A DNA stretch of 64,000 bases from CALUTH01 sp964452495 (GTDB lineage: Bacteria > Cyanobacteriota > Vampirovibrionia > Gastranaerophilales > Gastranaerophilaceae), in the NCBI GenBank assembly GCA_964452495.1, contig CAYVMC010000008.1, positions 1 to 64,000 of the forward strand. The letters run 5' to 3'. Positions 52,623 to 61,609 of the stretch are shown piece after piece. Under the pieces are notes generated by a model, which made no database searches, was not told where the DNA came from, and saw only the letters and a list, made by a program, of their open reading frames with translations. Each line of letters begins with the position of its first letter. Within the stretch, counting starts at the first letter, position 1. The translations under genes and the position numbers were made by a program.

Positions 52623-53879
52623 ATGGCAGGAATAGAGTCAATTGGCAAAAATACTTACGTTACAAATCAAAATTATAACGGAGTAAAAATAGATATCCAC
52701 AATCCGGTTGTTAGTGTTCCACCGCAAAATACTACACCGCAGCAGGTTACACCTGTAAAGATTTATAAATATGAGGAGACACAAATTCCGGCAGAATATT
52801 TTCCGACAATGATTAAGTCGAAAAAGAAACCTTCACAGACCGTCACTAATCTGCCGGAGCCAAAACCAGCGGTTGAATTACCTGCATCTGTATTGAATAA
52901 AAAAACAGTTTCTGTACCGGAACCGGTTTTTATAGAGGAACCTAAAACAGAAGATACGCAGGTTGTATTTGAAGAAGAAAAAAACGAAGATGCCGCATCC
53001 TGTCCTACACCTGCGCAAGATGAAAATTCTGATACGGCTGCAGTTCAGTCAGAAGAAACTTCTTCTATAAATGTTGAGCAACAATTAGAAACTCCGGTGC
53101 AAAAAATTGCCGATCCGGATGAAACAGAAGAACGTCAGGTATCTAAAATTGAGATAGTACCTCCGGGAGATTCTTTACCGGTCGTTGATTATATAAGAAT
53201 TGCTGAAAACTTAGACTCTCAAAACTATGATATTCAAGCTCTTCAGTTAAAAGAAATAGTTGATGCAATTGCTGACAAAAGTCCTAAAGAAGCAAGAGCG
53301 TATATTGTTGAACCGATGTTTCATAATATTATAGATATTGTAAATAAAGATACCTCAACTCTGGCAGGTCCTACTGATGCTCAAGAGCAAATAAGGGCGC
53401 AAATAATGGAAAATTTTGTGGCTTATGAACAACAAAAGCAGGCGAATGTTTCTGATGATAAAATAGTCCTCCCTCATATGATTTCAGAAGAAGATAATAA
53501 TTATGCAAATCAATTATCTCCTCTTGAATTAGCAGAACGTAATAAAGGATACGCGATTGCAACACTTGCATTACTTACAGATAAATTTTTGAAACGTGTA
53601 CAGGATGAATCAGGTATGATTGTGCCAATCACTGATGTACCTGGACTTTCAGCTATTGTAAATGCTCTTAACAGCAGTAATTACACAATCAGACTAAATG
53701 CACTTGATGCATTAATATTCTTACAAAGAGGTGATTTTGCTAAAGTTCTGGCTCCTATCTATGAGGCTCTGGCAAATACTGATCCAGATGAAACTGTTAG
53801 AATGGCGGCTCAATATGCCCTTGATAATCTGAATGCAAAGAACCTTCAAGATGAAATCCAGCAGCAACAGGCTGCTTAA
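52623..53879 (+). CDS. HEAT-repeat protein with an N-terminal YNGVKIDI motif
   Basis: A 418-residue protein. Residues about 18-34 contain NYNGVKIDIHNPVVSVPP, matching the motif in the small gene just upstream. Residues about 45-165 are Pro/Glu/Thr-rich and likely disordered. Residues about 195-412 form helical repeats of the HEAT/ARM type (start IRIAENLDSQNYDIQALQL; later LNSSNYTIRLNALDALIFL and TVRMAAQYALDNL). Helical repeats usually bind proteins or nucleic acids. There is no signal peptide. AAAGG precedes the ATG. Confidence 0.78.
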   Translation: MAGIESIGKNTYVTNQNYNGVKIDIHNPVVSVPPQNTTPQQVTPVKIYKYEETQIPAEYFPTMIKSKKKPSQTVTNLPEPKPAVELPASVLNKKTVSVPEPVFIEEPKTEDTQVVFEEEKNEDAASCPTPAQDENSDTAAVQSEETSSINVEQQLETPVQKIADPDETEERQVSKIEIVPPGDSLPVVDYIRIAENLDSQNYDIQALQLKEIVDAIADKSPKEARAYIVEPMFHNIIDIVNKDTSTLAGPTDAQEQIRAQIMENFVAYEQQKQANVSDDKIVLPHMISEEDNNYANQLSPLELAERNKGYAIATLALLTDKFLKRVQDESGMIVPITDVPGLSAIVNALNSSNYTIRLNALDALIFLQRGDFAKVLAPIYEALANTDPDETVRMAAQYALDNLNAKNLQDEIQQQQAA

Positions 53880-54091
53880 TGTTGGTAAAAAAAAGAGCCT
53901 TTCGACTCTTGGAATTAAGAATAGTTGGAAGTATGAAAAAGATTTAACTATATTAAAAACTATTTACAAATTATATACAATACTCCAACAGGCTATATTT
54001 TTTTTCAGGACTCCTCTAAACATCTTGTAATCGTTTTTTTTTTGTTGTACGTTACTCATGTACGGTTTTAATTTTTAGAAGGAGACTCGAC

Positions 54092-55048
54092 ATGAGCGAA
54101 AGAAAACTGGTAGGAACAGAGGAAATGTTCAAAAAAGCACTTGCTGGAAAGTATGCAATAGGTGCTTACAATGTTAACAATATGGAAATTTTGCAAGGTA
54201 TTGCTGAAGCAGCGGATGAAACACGTTCACCAATCATTCTTCAGGTATCTGCAGGGGCAAGAAAATATGCTAACCAAACATATTTAATCAAGTTAGTTCA
54301 AGCGGCATTAGAAACAACAACAGTACCTATCGCACTACACTTAGATCATGGTGCTGATTTTGATATTTGTAAAGCTTGTATTGATGGCGGTTTTTCATCT
54401 GTTATGATTGATGGCAGCCGTTTCCCGCTTGAAGAAAATATTGCATTAACAAAACAGGTTGTTGAATATGCACATCAAAGAGGGGTTTCAGTAGAAGCTG
54501 AACTAGGTAAATTAGCAGGTGTTGAAGATGATGTTAAGGTTGACAAAAAACACGCAACATACACTGATCCTGAAGAAGCTGCAAGATTTGTTAAAGAAAC
54601 AGGTTGTGATTCTTTGGCAATTGCTATCGGGACTTCTCACGGTGCTTACAAATTCAAAGGTGAAGCAAAATTAGACTTTGAAAGACTTGCAGAATGTAAA
54701 GCAGCAATTAATGCTGTTACTGGTTATGATTTTCCGATTGTACTTCACGGTTCTTCATCAGTTCCAAAGTACCTCGTTGACAAGTGTAACCAATATGGCG
54801 GCAACCTTCCTGATGCTCAGGGGGTTCCTGAAGAAATGCTTGCTTACGCTGCAAAAAATGGTGTTGCAAAAATTAACATTGATACTGACTTAAGACTTGC
54901 AATGACTTCTACAATAAGAGAATTCTTTGTAGAACATCCTGACAAGTTTGACCCGCGTGAATACATGGGTCCTGGCAGAACTGCGGTTAAAGAACTTGTT
55001 AAACACAAAATGCAAGTATTAGGAACTGCAGGTCATGCAGATGACTAG
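54092..55048 (+). CDS. fba: Class II fructose-bisphosphate aldolase
   Basis: A 318-residue zinc aldolase splitting fructose 1,6-bisphosphate in glycolysis or acting in gluconeogenesis. The zinc ligand His lies in IALHLDHGADF near residue 83, with family motifs AIGTSHGAYKF and PIVLHGSSSVP, and KINIDTDLR. AGAAGGAGA precedes the ATG. It is a single-gene unit that ends in a hairpin terminator. The 212-base gap before it is AT-rich and has T-runs. Confidence 0.97.
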   Translation: MSERKLVGTEEMFKKALAGKYAIGAYNVNNMEILQGIAEAADETRSPIILQVSAGARKYANQTYLIKLVQAALETTTVPIALHLDHGADFDICKACIDGGFSSVMIDGSRFPLEENIALTKQVVEYAHQRGVSVEAELGKLAGVEDDVKVDKKHATYTDPEEAARFVKETGCDSLAIAIGTSHGAYKFKGEAKLDFERLAECKAAINAVTGYDFPIVLHGSSSVPKYLVDKCNQYGGNLPDAQGVPEEMLAYAAKNGVAKINIDTDLRLAMTSTIREFFVEHPDKFDPREYMGPGRTAVKELVKHKMQVLGTAGHADD

Positions 55049-55072
55049 TAAAATGTAAAAATTTTAGTATAA

Positions 55073-55115
55073 CTAAAAAGTCTCTGTTATAAAATATTTA
55101 GCAGAGACTTTTAGT
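55073..55115. terminator. Bidirectional terminator between fba and the receiver gene
   Basis: An 11-bp stem (55076-55086 with 55102-55112, extended by a further CTA/TAG pair), core AAGTCTCTG, between two convergent genes. Both arms are flanked by T or A runs, so both transcripts could end here. Confidence 0.8.
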
Positions 55116-55146
55116 TTTAGAAATATAACTGATATTGAACTCTTTT

Positions 55147-55530
55147 TTACAAAACAGTTTCAAGATAAGCTTGCGGAAATTTTGATGCAGTAGTTTTTGT
55201 GATGTATCTTACATTAAGACTTTCTGCTATTAATCTTATGTTGTAAGTTGCAGAAATGATTACAATTCGGGTTTTATTATATTGTTCTAATTTCTGAATC
55301 ATCTCAACAAACCATTCTCCCGCATATTTAGGCAAAAAATCTTCTTCCATTTGTAAATCAGTAATAATTAAATCAAATGGTTCATTTATATTATTGTATA
55401 TAATATCATAGCCTTCACGTGCAGAAGAAGCTGTTTGAAATTCGGCTTTTCCACCTAGTAATTCATTCAAAATAAGTATATGTTGATCTCTCCAGCCCTT
55501 TACATCATCTACTACAAGAATTTTTTTCAT
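55147..55530 (-). CDS. Single-domain response regulator
   Basis: A 127-residue CheY-like receiver without an output domain. The acidic pair is D8-D9, the phospho-acceptor is D58 in IITDLQM, the switch S93 is in ISAT, and the Lys is K112 in YITKTT. It likely relays a signal from an unlinked histidine kinase. It is the last gene of def-fmt-aroH and its start overlaps aroH by 4 bases, an unusual place for a regulator. Confidence 0.9.
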   Translation of the reverse strand: MKKILVVDDVKGWRDQHILILNELLGGKAEFQTASSAREGYDIIYNNINEPFDLIITDLQMEEDFLPKYAGEWFVEMIQKLEQYNKTRIVIISATYNIRLIAESLNVRYITKTTASKFPQAYLETVL

Positions 55531-55877
55531 TTTCTTAGCCCGTCTGCACCTTTCAAATAGACAAATTCAGGGACAAAATTGTCACCGCAGTTTACAACAA
55601 TCATTACACGGATGCATTTTGGAAGTGCATTTTTTACTTTAAGCTCATTATAACACATCATTGGAATATCTTTCCAGTGTAAATCAACCCTTGCAAATTT
55701 TGCGGGAAAAGCTGCATTAAGGTCATCTGTCATTGTGAATATTACATGTGAAATCATATCCAAATCCAGATTATTTTTTATTACCATTTCTGATAGAAGT
55801 TCTATGGTTGCATTCTTTATTTCTTCTTCCGTATTTTTTTCAACGGTTATAGCTCCTCTTATTCCGCGGGTTATCAT
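55527..55877 (-). CDS. aroH: Chorismate mutase, AroH type
   Basis: A 116-residue trimeric enzyme converting chorismate to prephenate on the Phe/Tyr branch. The AroH pattern is full length: MITRGIRGAITVEKNTEEEI, FTMTDDLNAAFPAKFARV and LPKCIRVMIVV with the catalytic Arg. It overlaps fmt upstream and the receiver gene downstream, each by 4 bases (ATGA type). Confidence 0.92.
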   Translation of the reverse strand: MITRGIRGAITVEKNTEEEIKNATIELLSEMVIKNNLDLDMISHVIFTMTDDLNAAFPAKFARVDLHWKDIPMMCYNELKVKNALPKCIRVMIVVNCGDNFVPEFVYLKGADGLRK

Positions 55878-56809
55878 TTGCTAAGTACTCCTTTACTGGT
55901 AATTCCATTGTACCAGTCACGTGCCGGCATTTCACCTTTACTTTCTGGCTTTACAGTTATTACTCTTAAGATTCCATCCCCTGTAGCAAAATCTACACCG
56001 GCTTTGCTGGCATTAATTATTTCCCCAGGGTTGGAAGATGGGGTCTCATTGATTACAATTGATTTCATAACTTTTATTATTTTATTGTTAAAGCAGAAAT
56101 ATGCACCGGGAGATTTATAAATTCCACGTATAAGGTTGTGTATTTCCCGTGCACTTTTAGTCCAATCAATTTTGAACTCTTCACTGGTTAGTTTATTAGC
56201 AAAACATATCCCGTCCTCACATTGTTTAACTGGTTTCAATGTTCCGTTATAAATTCCTTTGAGAGTTTGAGCAACAAGTTCGGGGGATTTATCAGAAATA
56301 ATTTGATATAAATCCTCGCAGGTCATGTCTTCAGGTATGTCAATAGGGTATGAAATACAGATATCCCCGCAATCAAGTCCCAATTCTGTAATCATAGTAC
56401 AAATTCCTGTTTGTTTATCGCCATTAATTAAACATCTTTGTATAGGATTTGCTCCACGGTAACGCGGGAGGAGTGAAGCGTGAAGATTTATTGTCTCAAA
56501 TCTTGGCATATCAAGGATTTCTTGCGGTAAAATTTGCCCGAAGGCAAAAGTTACAAAAAAATCAGCATTCAGTTTCTTTATTTGTGCCTGAATATCTGTT
56601 TCTTTTCTTATTGATTTAGGTTGAAATACCGGTATATCAAGTTCCTGTGCAACTTTTTTTATTGGAGGCGGGGTTATTTTGTTGCCACGTCCTGCGGGCT
56701 TATCAGGTTGTGTCACTACGCCTAAAACTTCAAATTCATTAGATGAATTAAGATATTCAAGAGTTTTTACTCCTATATCAGGAGTTCCCCAGAAAACAAC
56801 CTTAATCAT
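55874..56809 (-). CDS. fmt: Methionyl-tRNA formyltransferase
   Basis: A 311-residue enzyme that formylates initiator Met-tRNA. The signature HASLLPRYRGANPIQR with the catalytic His is near residue 108, then LGLDCGDIC, and the C-terminal OB domain FNNKIIKVMKS. It overlaps def by 8 bases and aroH by 4. The pairing with def is near universal. Confidence 0.97.
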   Translation of the reverse strand: MIKVVFWGTPDIGVKTLEYLNSSNEFEVLGVVTQPDKPAGRGNKITPPPIKKVAQELDIPVFQPKSIRKETDIQAQIKKLNADFFVTFAFGQILPQEILDMPRFETINLHASLLPRYRGANPIQRCLINGDKQTGICTMITELGLDCGDICISYPIDIPEDMTCEDLYQIISDKSPELVAQTLKGIYNGTLKPVKQCEDGICFANKLTSEEFKIDWTKSAREIHNLIRGIYKSPGAYFCFNNKIIKVMKSIVINETPSSNPGEIINASKAGVDFATGDGILRVITVKPESKGEMPARDWYNGITSKGVLSK

Positions 56810-57389
56810 GTTCTTGCCCTTTTTCAGACTGTTCTTTCAGGATTTTATCAAGTTCAGGTTCCGATAACAATTTGTCCACATCAACAGGAGGCAGATTATA
56901 TTTGCTTAAAACTTCATCCGCTTCAAATCTGTTAATGGAGTGGTCTATAAACAGTATCCCGTCGAGGTGGTCAAACTCGTGTTGTATAGCTCTTGCAAGA
57001 AGTACACCATCTTTAACTTCCATAACAAACGGCCGCCCATGAATATCGGTTGCTTTAACCATAATATTTGCATACCTTCTAACATCGGTATATGCTTCAG
57101 GAAAGCTCAAACACCCTTCATGACTTTTACAAGCACCTGATTTTTTGATAATTTTAGGATTTATAAATGTAATCGGGTTTAGTGGCTCATCACCGGTGGA
57201 GCAATCGACCACAAAAATTCTCAAGTTTTCACCGATTTGTGGTGCTGCAAGCCCTACACCGTTATTTGCATACATTGTGTCATATAAATCTGCAACAATT
57301 GCTTTTACTTTTGCCGAAACTTTATGTACCTCTTTTGACGGAACTCTTAGAGACGGCTCTCCATACCTTAAAATCTTTTTAATTGCCAT
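56802..57389 (-). CDS. def: Peptide deformylase
   Basis: A 195-residue metalloenzyme removing the formyl group from nascent proteins. All three motifs are present: GVGLAAPQIGENLR (motif 1), EGCLSFPE (motif 2, with the Cys ligand) and QHEFDHLDGILFID (HExxH-like motif 3). It starts the def-fmt-aroH-receiver operon. The start has TAAGAGGTAAAAAT upstream. Confidence 0.97.
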   Translation of the reverse strand: MAIKKILRYGEPSLRVPSKEVHKVSAKVKAIVADLYDTMYANNGVGLAAPQIGENLRIFVVDCSTGDEPLNPITFINPKIIKKSGACKSHEGCLSFPEAYTDVRRYANIMVKATDIHGRPFVMEVKDGVLLARAIQHEFDHLDGILFIDHSINRFEADEVLSKYNLPPVDVDKLLSEPELDKILKEQSEKGQEHD

Positions 57390-57544
57390 ATTTTTACCTC
57401 TTAAATTTATTATAGCATAAAGAAGGAAGGTAAGATATAAAGGAACAGTATTCCTAAATTAAGTATCTATATTATCTAATATCAATTCTTCAAAAAAATA
57501 GAAGTTAGTATATGTATTATCTTTTGTTTATGAGTTCAAAACTA

Positions 57545-57572
57545 TTGAAAACTGTTTTGTTTGGGGTATTAT
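57545..57572 (+). promoter_or_regulatory. Promoter with -10 just before the ATG, probably leaderless
   Basis: TTGAAA, a 16-base spacer and TATTAT. The -10 ends six bases before the ATG at 57579, with no ribosome site. Confidence 0.65.
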
Positions 57573-57578
57573 TTAAGT

Positions 57579-57971
57579 ATGAAAGTCCCAAAATTCCAAT
57601 CACAAAGTAATTTTAAAAGTGTATCATCAAACTTAGTAGATAATAGTAAAAAATGTAATTTTTCTTTTAAATCATCGAAAAATTCATTTACGGATAATTT
57701 TTCAACCAAGATAAAAAACTCTGCAGATTTAAATGATTGTGTATCTGTTCCAAGAAGTGTTTTTAAGGGGTATCTTGCTTTTATGCTGGGGACATCAGCC
57801 TTAACTATTGGAACCTTTATACCTCAGAAAGCTAATAAAGTTAAAACCGGCTTGATGGTAGCAGGTAATCTTGTGAATCTTTTTGGTATATGGAGTTTTG
57901 TAAGACCTTATATTATAAAAGATGCTGCACCTACAGTTAAAGGTTCGGCGATACTTAATACAGCGTTATAG
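57579..57971 (+). CDS. Unknown membrane protein
   Basis: A 130-residue protein that I do not recognise. It starts MKVPKFQSQSNFKSVSSN, has a Lys/Ser/Asn-rich region with no known domain, and then one or two hydrophobic segments at about 65-110 (LAFMLGTSALTIGTF and VAGNLVNLFGIWSFV). The ATG at 57579 is chosen over a TTG at 57561, because the -10 box lies between them. Confidence 0.65.
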   Translation: MKVPKFQSQSNFKSVSSNLVDNSKKCNFSFKSSKNSFTDNFSTKIKNSADLNDCVSVPRSVFKGYLAFMLGTSALTIGTFIPQKANKVKTGLMVAGNLVNLFGIWSFVRPYIIKDAAPTVKGSAILNTAL

Positions 57972-58026
57972 ATTTTATCTTTTCTCAATTTCTGATGCAG
58001 GTATATCATTCTCAGAATTTTATAAA

Positions 58027-58725
58027 TTATAGATAATCAGAAAGAATATTTTTAACATAGTTTTGCGTTTCTTTATATGGTGGAACGCCGGAATACTTAT
58101 CTACGGCACCAGGACCGGCATTATATGCCGCAAGTGCAAGAATTATATTTCCATTATACCTATCAAGCATTGACTTTAAGTATTTTACCCCGCCTTCTAC
58201 ATTCTGAACAGGATTCAAAGGATCAGTTACACCTAAACCTTTTGCTGTAGAGGGCATTAACTGCATAAGTCCAAGCGCTCCGGCATGTGATTTTGCATTA
58301 GGATTAAATCCAGATTCCTGCTTTATCAAAGCTTTTACCAGTTTATCGTCTACTCCATGTTTTTTGGCAACACTTGTAACCAGATTTAAAATCTGGTTTT
58401 TACTTGGTGTATCACTATTTACTGCAATGTTGTAATCATTATTTGCTGCTTCAACTTTCTGTGCATTAACGTTTAGTGCTTTACCGGTAAGAAGAGAACC
58501 GAACGGTGTTTTGGCACTTGTCTTTAAAACATTATCAAAGCTCGGTCCATCGTATGGTTTAACTCCATCTAGTCCATTTACCGCCTGCTGCTGTATTCCT
58601 CCGGTGTTTTCTGCTTTTATCTGTTTATTGAAATTGTCAACATAACGGTTAAGTTCTACATACCGTTGTGCAGCCTGAGTTTGACCGCCTGATGATAATA
58701 AGTTTTGAATCATTGATGAAAACAT
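58027..58725 (-). CDS. Lytic transglycosylase (SLT-type), no classical signal peptide
   Basis: A 232-residue protein. The C-terminal 110 residues form an SLT domain that cuts peptidoglycan glycan strands: catalytic Glu in IKQESGF (E137), GLMQLMP at 152-158, and AAYNAGP at 199-205. The N-terminus is a Ser/Gln/Asn-rich region with no signal peptide. Flagellum-specific lytic enzymes may be exported by the flagellar system, and motAB is in this window, but that link is only a guess. GGAAGGAACTAAAA precedes the ATG. Confidence 0.85.
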   Translation of the reverse strand: MFSSMIQNLLSSGGQTQAAQRYVELNRYVDNFNKQIKAENTGGIQQQAVNGLDGVKPYDGPSFDNVLKTSAKTPFGSLLTGKALNVNAQKVEAANNDYNIAVNSDTPSKNQILNLVTSVAKKHGVDDKLVKALIKQESGFNPNAKSHAGALGLMQLMPSTAKGLGVTDPLNPVQNVEGGVKYLKSMLDRYNGNIILALAAYNAGPGAVDKYSGVPPYKETQNYVKNILSDYL

Positions 58726-58870
58726 TTTTAGTTCCTTCCCGTTTTCTATTACGGAAGTTTTGTTATACTCTTTAACGATTTTTTATAAAATCCACTATAT
58801 GTATTACTTAACGTTTATCTTAAAAAAGTCAAAATTGACCTGTGTGGTTTATTTTTTCCAGTTTAATTCG

Positions 58871-58879
58871 TGGTATCAT
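58871..58879 (+). promoter_or_regulatory. Extended -10 of the prenyl synthase gene, probably leaderless
   Basis: TGgTATCAT ends seven bases before the ATG at 58887, with no ribosome site between them. Confidence 0.55.
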
Positions 58880-58886
58880 TATTTAT

Positions 58887-59726
58887 ATGGATAATTTTAT
58901 TTCCAAAATTGAGAGTAGACTTGTTGATTTTACATTGGCGCAAAAGCCTTTAAAAACAGCTCTTGATAGGTTAATTCTTACAAATGCAAAACGCATAAGA
59001 CCGCGGCTAGCCTGGCTTGTAATAAAATCTTTTGGAGAAGATTTTAATGCGGCACAGGAGGAGCTTATCGCTGCAGGTGAAATTTTACATACGGCTTCAC
59101 TTATCCATGACGATATTGTAGATAATTCATCTGAAAGACGAGGTTTGCAAACTCTAAATACAATGTATGATTCAAGGCTGGCTGTTCTTGCCGGCGATTT
59201 TCTTGCAAGCTATGGCATGAAAAAAATTATTGCATTAAATAATATTGAAATAATAAATATTTTTCAGTACGCATTTGAATTAATGTGCCGTGCAGAAATT
59301 TTACAGTACTTTACAAACAACAGGTGTCTTGACCTTGAGGAGTATCTTAAAAAATCATCAGGAAAAACAGCATCCCTTTTTGGTGCAATATTAAAAGGGG
59401 TGGCTATTCTTTCTAAAAATATAGATAAAAATGCAGTTTATGAATTAGGGCTGTCATACGGGATAGCGTTTCAAATAAAAAATGATTTGGATGCGTTTAT
59501 AAATACACCAGAACGAGATAAGCGAAACGGTATTTATACCGCTCCGAGTATTTATTGTTTTAATGGATACAATTTAGATTCTGCGATTGAAAAAACAAAT
59601 GGTTTAATAGATAATGAAATAGAAAAAATGCTTAAACTTATAAGTGATTTTCCTGATGAAACTTATAAAAATCGTTTAACAAAAATGATTGAGGAGAGTT
59701 TATGCCGGACGATAACAAACAGGTAA
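58887..59726 (+). CDS. Polyprenyl diphosphate synthase
   Basis: A 279-residue trans-prenyltransferase that extends allylic diphosphates with isopentenyl diphosphate, for quinone or carrier-lipid tails. The first Asp-rich motif is intact (LIHDDIVDNSSERRG). The second is unusual: FQIKNDLDAF where the family has DDxxD. Product chain length cannot be read. The start at 58887 gives MDNFISKIESRL and is supported by the promoter; an ATG at 58842 lies upstream of the -10 box. The 3' end overlaps lepB by 25 bases, so the two are likely co-transcribed. Confidence 0.87.
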   Translation: MDNFISKIESRLVDFTLAQKPLKTALDRLILTNAKRIRPRLAWLVIKSFGEDFNAAQEELIAAGEILHTASLIHDDIVDNSSERRGLQTLNTMYDSRLAVLAGDFLASYGMKKIIALNNIEIINIFQYAFELMCRAEILQYFTNNRCLDLEEYLKKSSGKTASLFGAILKGVAILSKNIDKNAVYELGLSYGIAFQIKNDLDAFINTPERDKRNGIYTAPSIYCFNGYNLDSAIEKTNGLIDNEIEKMLKLISDFPDETYKNRLTKMIEESLCRTITNR

Positions 59727-60316
59727 AGAGTTTTATAGTTGATACAGTAGAAACGATTGCTTTTGTTATTGTCGCAGTAATAATAATTCGTTTTTTCATA
59801 GGTGAGATACGATGGATTCCTTCTGGGTCTATGCACCCAACACTGTTAGAGGGGGATAGAATTTTTGTGGAAAGATTTACACGCTTTTATTCTTCACCGA
59901 AACGCGGCGATATTATGATTTTTTATCCGCCGTTTGTAGAGTTGGATAATTCGTTTGGCGGTGTATTCAGGAGATTGAGCGGTTTTTTCTGTAAGGATAT
60001 TGCTTATATCAAAAGAGTTGTCGGGTTACCGGGAGATAAAGTAGAAATAAAAGAATTTCCTGATGGCTCATCTTTTGTTTTCATTAATGACAAGCAATTT
60101 AATGAGCCATATATAAAAAGCAAATTTGATTATATAAAATGCAATGAAAAAATGTACTGTGGACCTTTTGTTGTTCCGGAAGGGCAGTATTTTATGATGG
60201 GTGATAACAGAGGAAACTCACAGGACAGTCGTTTCTGGGGATTTCTTCCGGAAGAAAGGTTTATTGGTAAAGCAGTATTTTTATTCTGGCCACCATTGAG
60301 AATGAAAAATCTTTAG
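59702..60316 (+). CDS. lepB: Signal peptidase I
   Basis: A 204-residue membrane protease that removes signal peptides. One N-terminal helix lies at about 15-35, the catalytic Ser is in PSGSMHPTL near residue 41, the general-base Lys is in YIKRVVGLPGD near 103, and the GDNRGNSQDSR box is near 165. GAGGAGAGTTT lies before the ATG, inside the preceding gene. It is 23 bases before the alcohol dehydrogenase gene. Confidence 0.96.
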   Translation: MPDDNKQVKSFIVDTVETIAFVIVAVIIIRFFIGEIRWIPSGSMHPTLLEGDRIFVERFTRFYSSPKRGDIMIFYPPFVELDNSFGGVFRRLSGFFCKDIAYIKRVVGLPGDKVEIKEFPDGSSFVFINDKQFNEPYIKSKFDYIKCNEKMYCGPFVVPEGQYFMMGDNRGNSQDSRFWGFLPEERFIGKAVFLFWPPLRMKNL

Positions 60317-60338
60317 TAGAAAGAAAGGAGAATTTGTT

Positions 60339-61538
60339 ATGTGGGAAAAGGATTTTAATGTAAACCAAATTTCTGAAGTCAGAACACGTACTTCTGTATT
60401 CTTTGGTGCAGGAGCTATTCAACGTATTGATTTTATTGCCGAACAGTTGAAGGTTAAAGGATACGATAAAGTTATAGTAATGAGCGGAAGAAATGCATAT
60501 AAATCAACAGGAGCCTGGGATTATGTTGAAAAAGCCCTTATTAAGCATGGTATCGGATACATTAATTATAATAAAGTAACGCCTAATCCTACAACGATTT
60601 CTGTTAATGAAGCTGTAAAAGAAGCAAAGGAGTTTGGTGCCAAAGCCGTAATTTCTATAGGCGGCGGTTCTCCAACTGATGCGGGTAAATCTGTAGCTAT
60701 TCTTCTTGAATATCCGGACAAAACTTGTGATGATTTATACGAGTTCAAATTTGTACCCTCAAAAGCAGCTCCTATTATAGCTATTAACCTTACTCACGGA
60801 ACAGGTTCTGAAACTAACAGGTTTGCTGTAGTTACTATTCCTGATAAAAATTATAAACCTGCTATTGCCTATGATTGTATTTATCCGATGTATGCAATTG
60901 ATGACCCTGAACTTATGACAAAGCTGTCACCTAAACAAACAAGATATGTTTCTATAGATGCAATTAATCATGTGGTTGAAGCGTCTACATCAAAGGTTGC
61001 ATCACCGTATACAGTTACACTTGCAAGGGAAGTTATTACTCTTGTAGCAAAATATCTTCCAGTTGTAATTGATAAACCTGAAGATATAGAAGCAAGGTAC
61101 TATCTGACTTATGCTGCTATGATGGCAGGTGTTTGTTTTGATAACGGTTTACTGCATTATACTCATGCTCTGGAACACCCTTTAAGTGCGGTTAAACCTG
61201 AATTATCACATGGTTTAGGGCTAGCAATGCTCTTACCCTCCGTCGTAAAAAATATCTATCCAGCAAAACCGGAGGTGCTTGCTTATATTCTTGAACCGAT
61301 TGTTGCCGGTCTTACAGGAGATGCTTCAGAGGCACAAAAAGCAGCAGATGGTATTTATTCTTGGTTATCTTCCGTAGGGGTTTCAGAAAAACTTTCGTCA
61401 GAAGGTTTTTCTGAAAGCGATGTTGATAATCTTGTTAATCTTGCGTTTACAACTCCATCACTTGACGGGCTTCTTGCAATTGCACCGACTCAGGCTACTA
61501 AAGAATCGGTTGCTGAAATTTATAGAACGTCGCTGTAG
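60339..61538 (+). CDS. Iron-containing alcohol dehydrogenase
   Basis: A 399-residue group III dehydrogenase. It has the dinucleotide-binding GGGSPTDAGKSVAI, the TGSETNRFAVV motif, and metal ligands in AINHVVEAST, THALEHPLSA and SHGLGLAML. It likely reduces aldehydes to alcohols with NADH in fermentation; 1,3-propanediol or butanol types are also in this family. AAGGAGAATTTG precedes the ATG. It ends in a hairpin terminator. It is close to lepB but unrelated. Confidence 0.92.
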   Translation: MWEKDFNVNQISEVRTRTSVFFGAGAIQRIDFIAEQLKVKGYDKVIVMSGRNAYKSTGAWDYVEKALIKHGIGYINYNKVTPNPTTISVNEAVKEAKEFGAKAVISIGGGSPTDAGKSVAILLEYPDKTCDDLYEFKFVPSKAAPIIAINLTHGTGSETNRFAVVTIPDKNYKPAIAYDCIYPMYAIDDPELMTKLSPKQTRYVSIDAINHVVEASTSKVASPYTVTLAREVITLVAKYLPVVIDKPEDIEARYYLTYAAMMAGVCFDNGLLHYTHALEHPLSAVKPELSHGLGLAMLLPSVVKNIYPAKPEVLAYILEPIVAGLTGDASEAQKAADGIYSWLSSVGVSEKLSSEGFSESDVDNLVNLAFTTPSLDGLLAIAPTQATKESVAEIYRTSL

Positions 61539-61555
61539 AATGCTAAAAACAAATA

Positions 61556-61593
61556 AAAAAGTGGCAGATTATTCTGTCACTTTTTTATTTTTT
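61556..61593 (+). terminator. Terminator after the alcohol dehydrogenase gene
   Basis: A 13-bp stem (61556-61568 with 61573-61585, one G-U), core AGTGGCAGA, loop TTAT and a long T-run (TTTTTTATTTTTT). The next promoter lies only about 5 bases further. Confidence 0.92.
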
Positions 61594-61597
61594 GGTG

Positions 61598-61603
61598 TAT
61601 GAT
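61598..61603 (+). promoter_or_regulatory. -10 box next to the terminator, probably leaderless
   Basis: TATGAT ends six bases before the ATG at 61610, with no ribosome site, directly after the alcohol dehydrogenase terminator. Confidence 0.5.
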
Positions 61604-61609
61604 ATTCTT

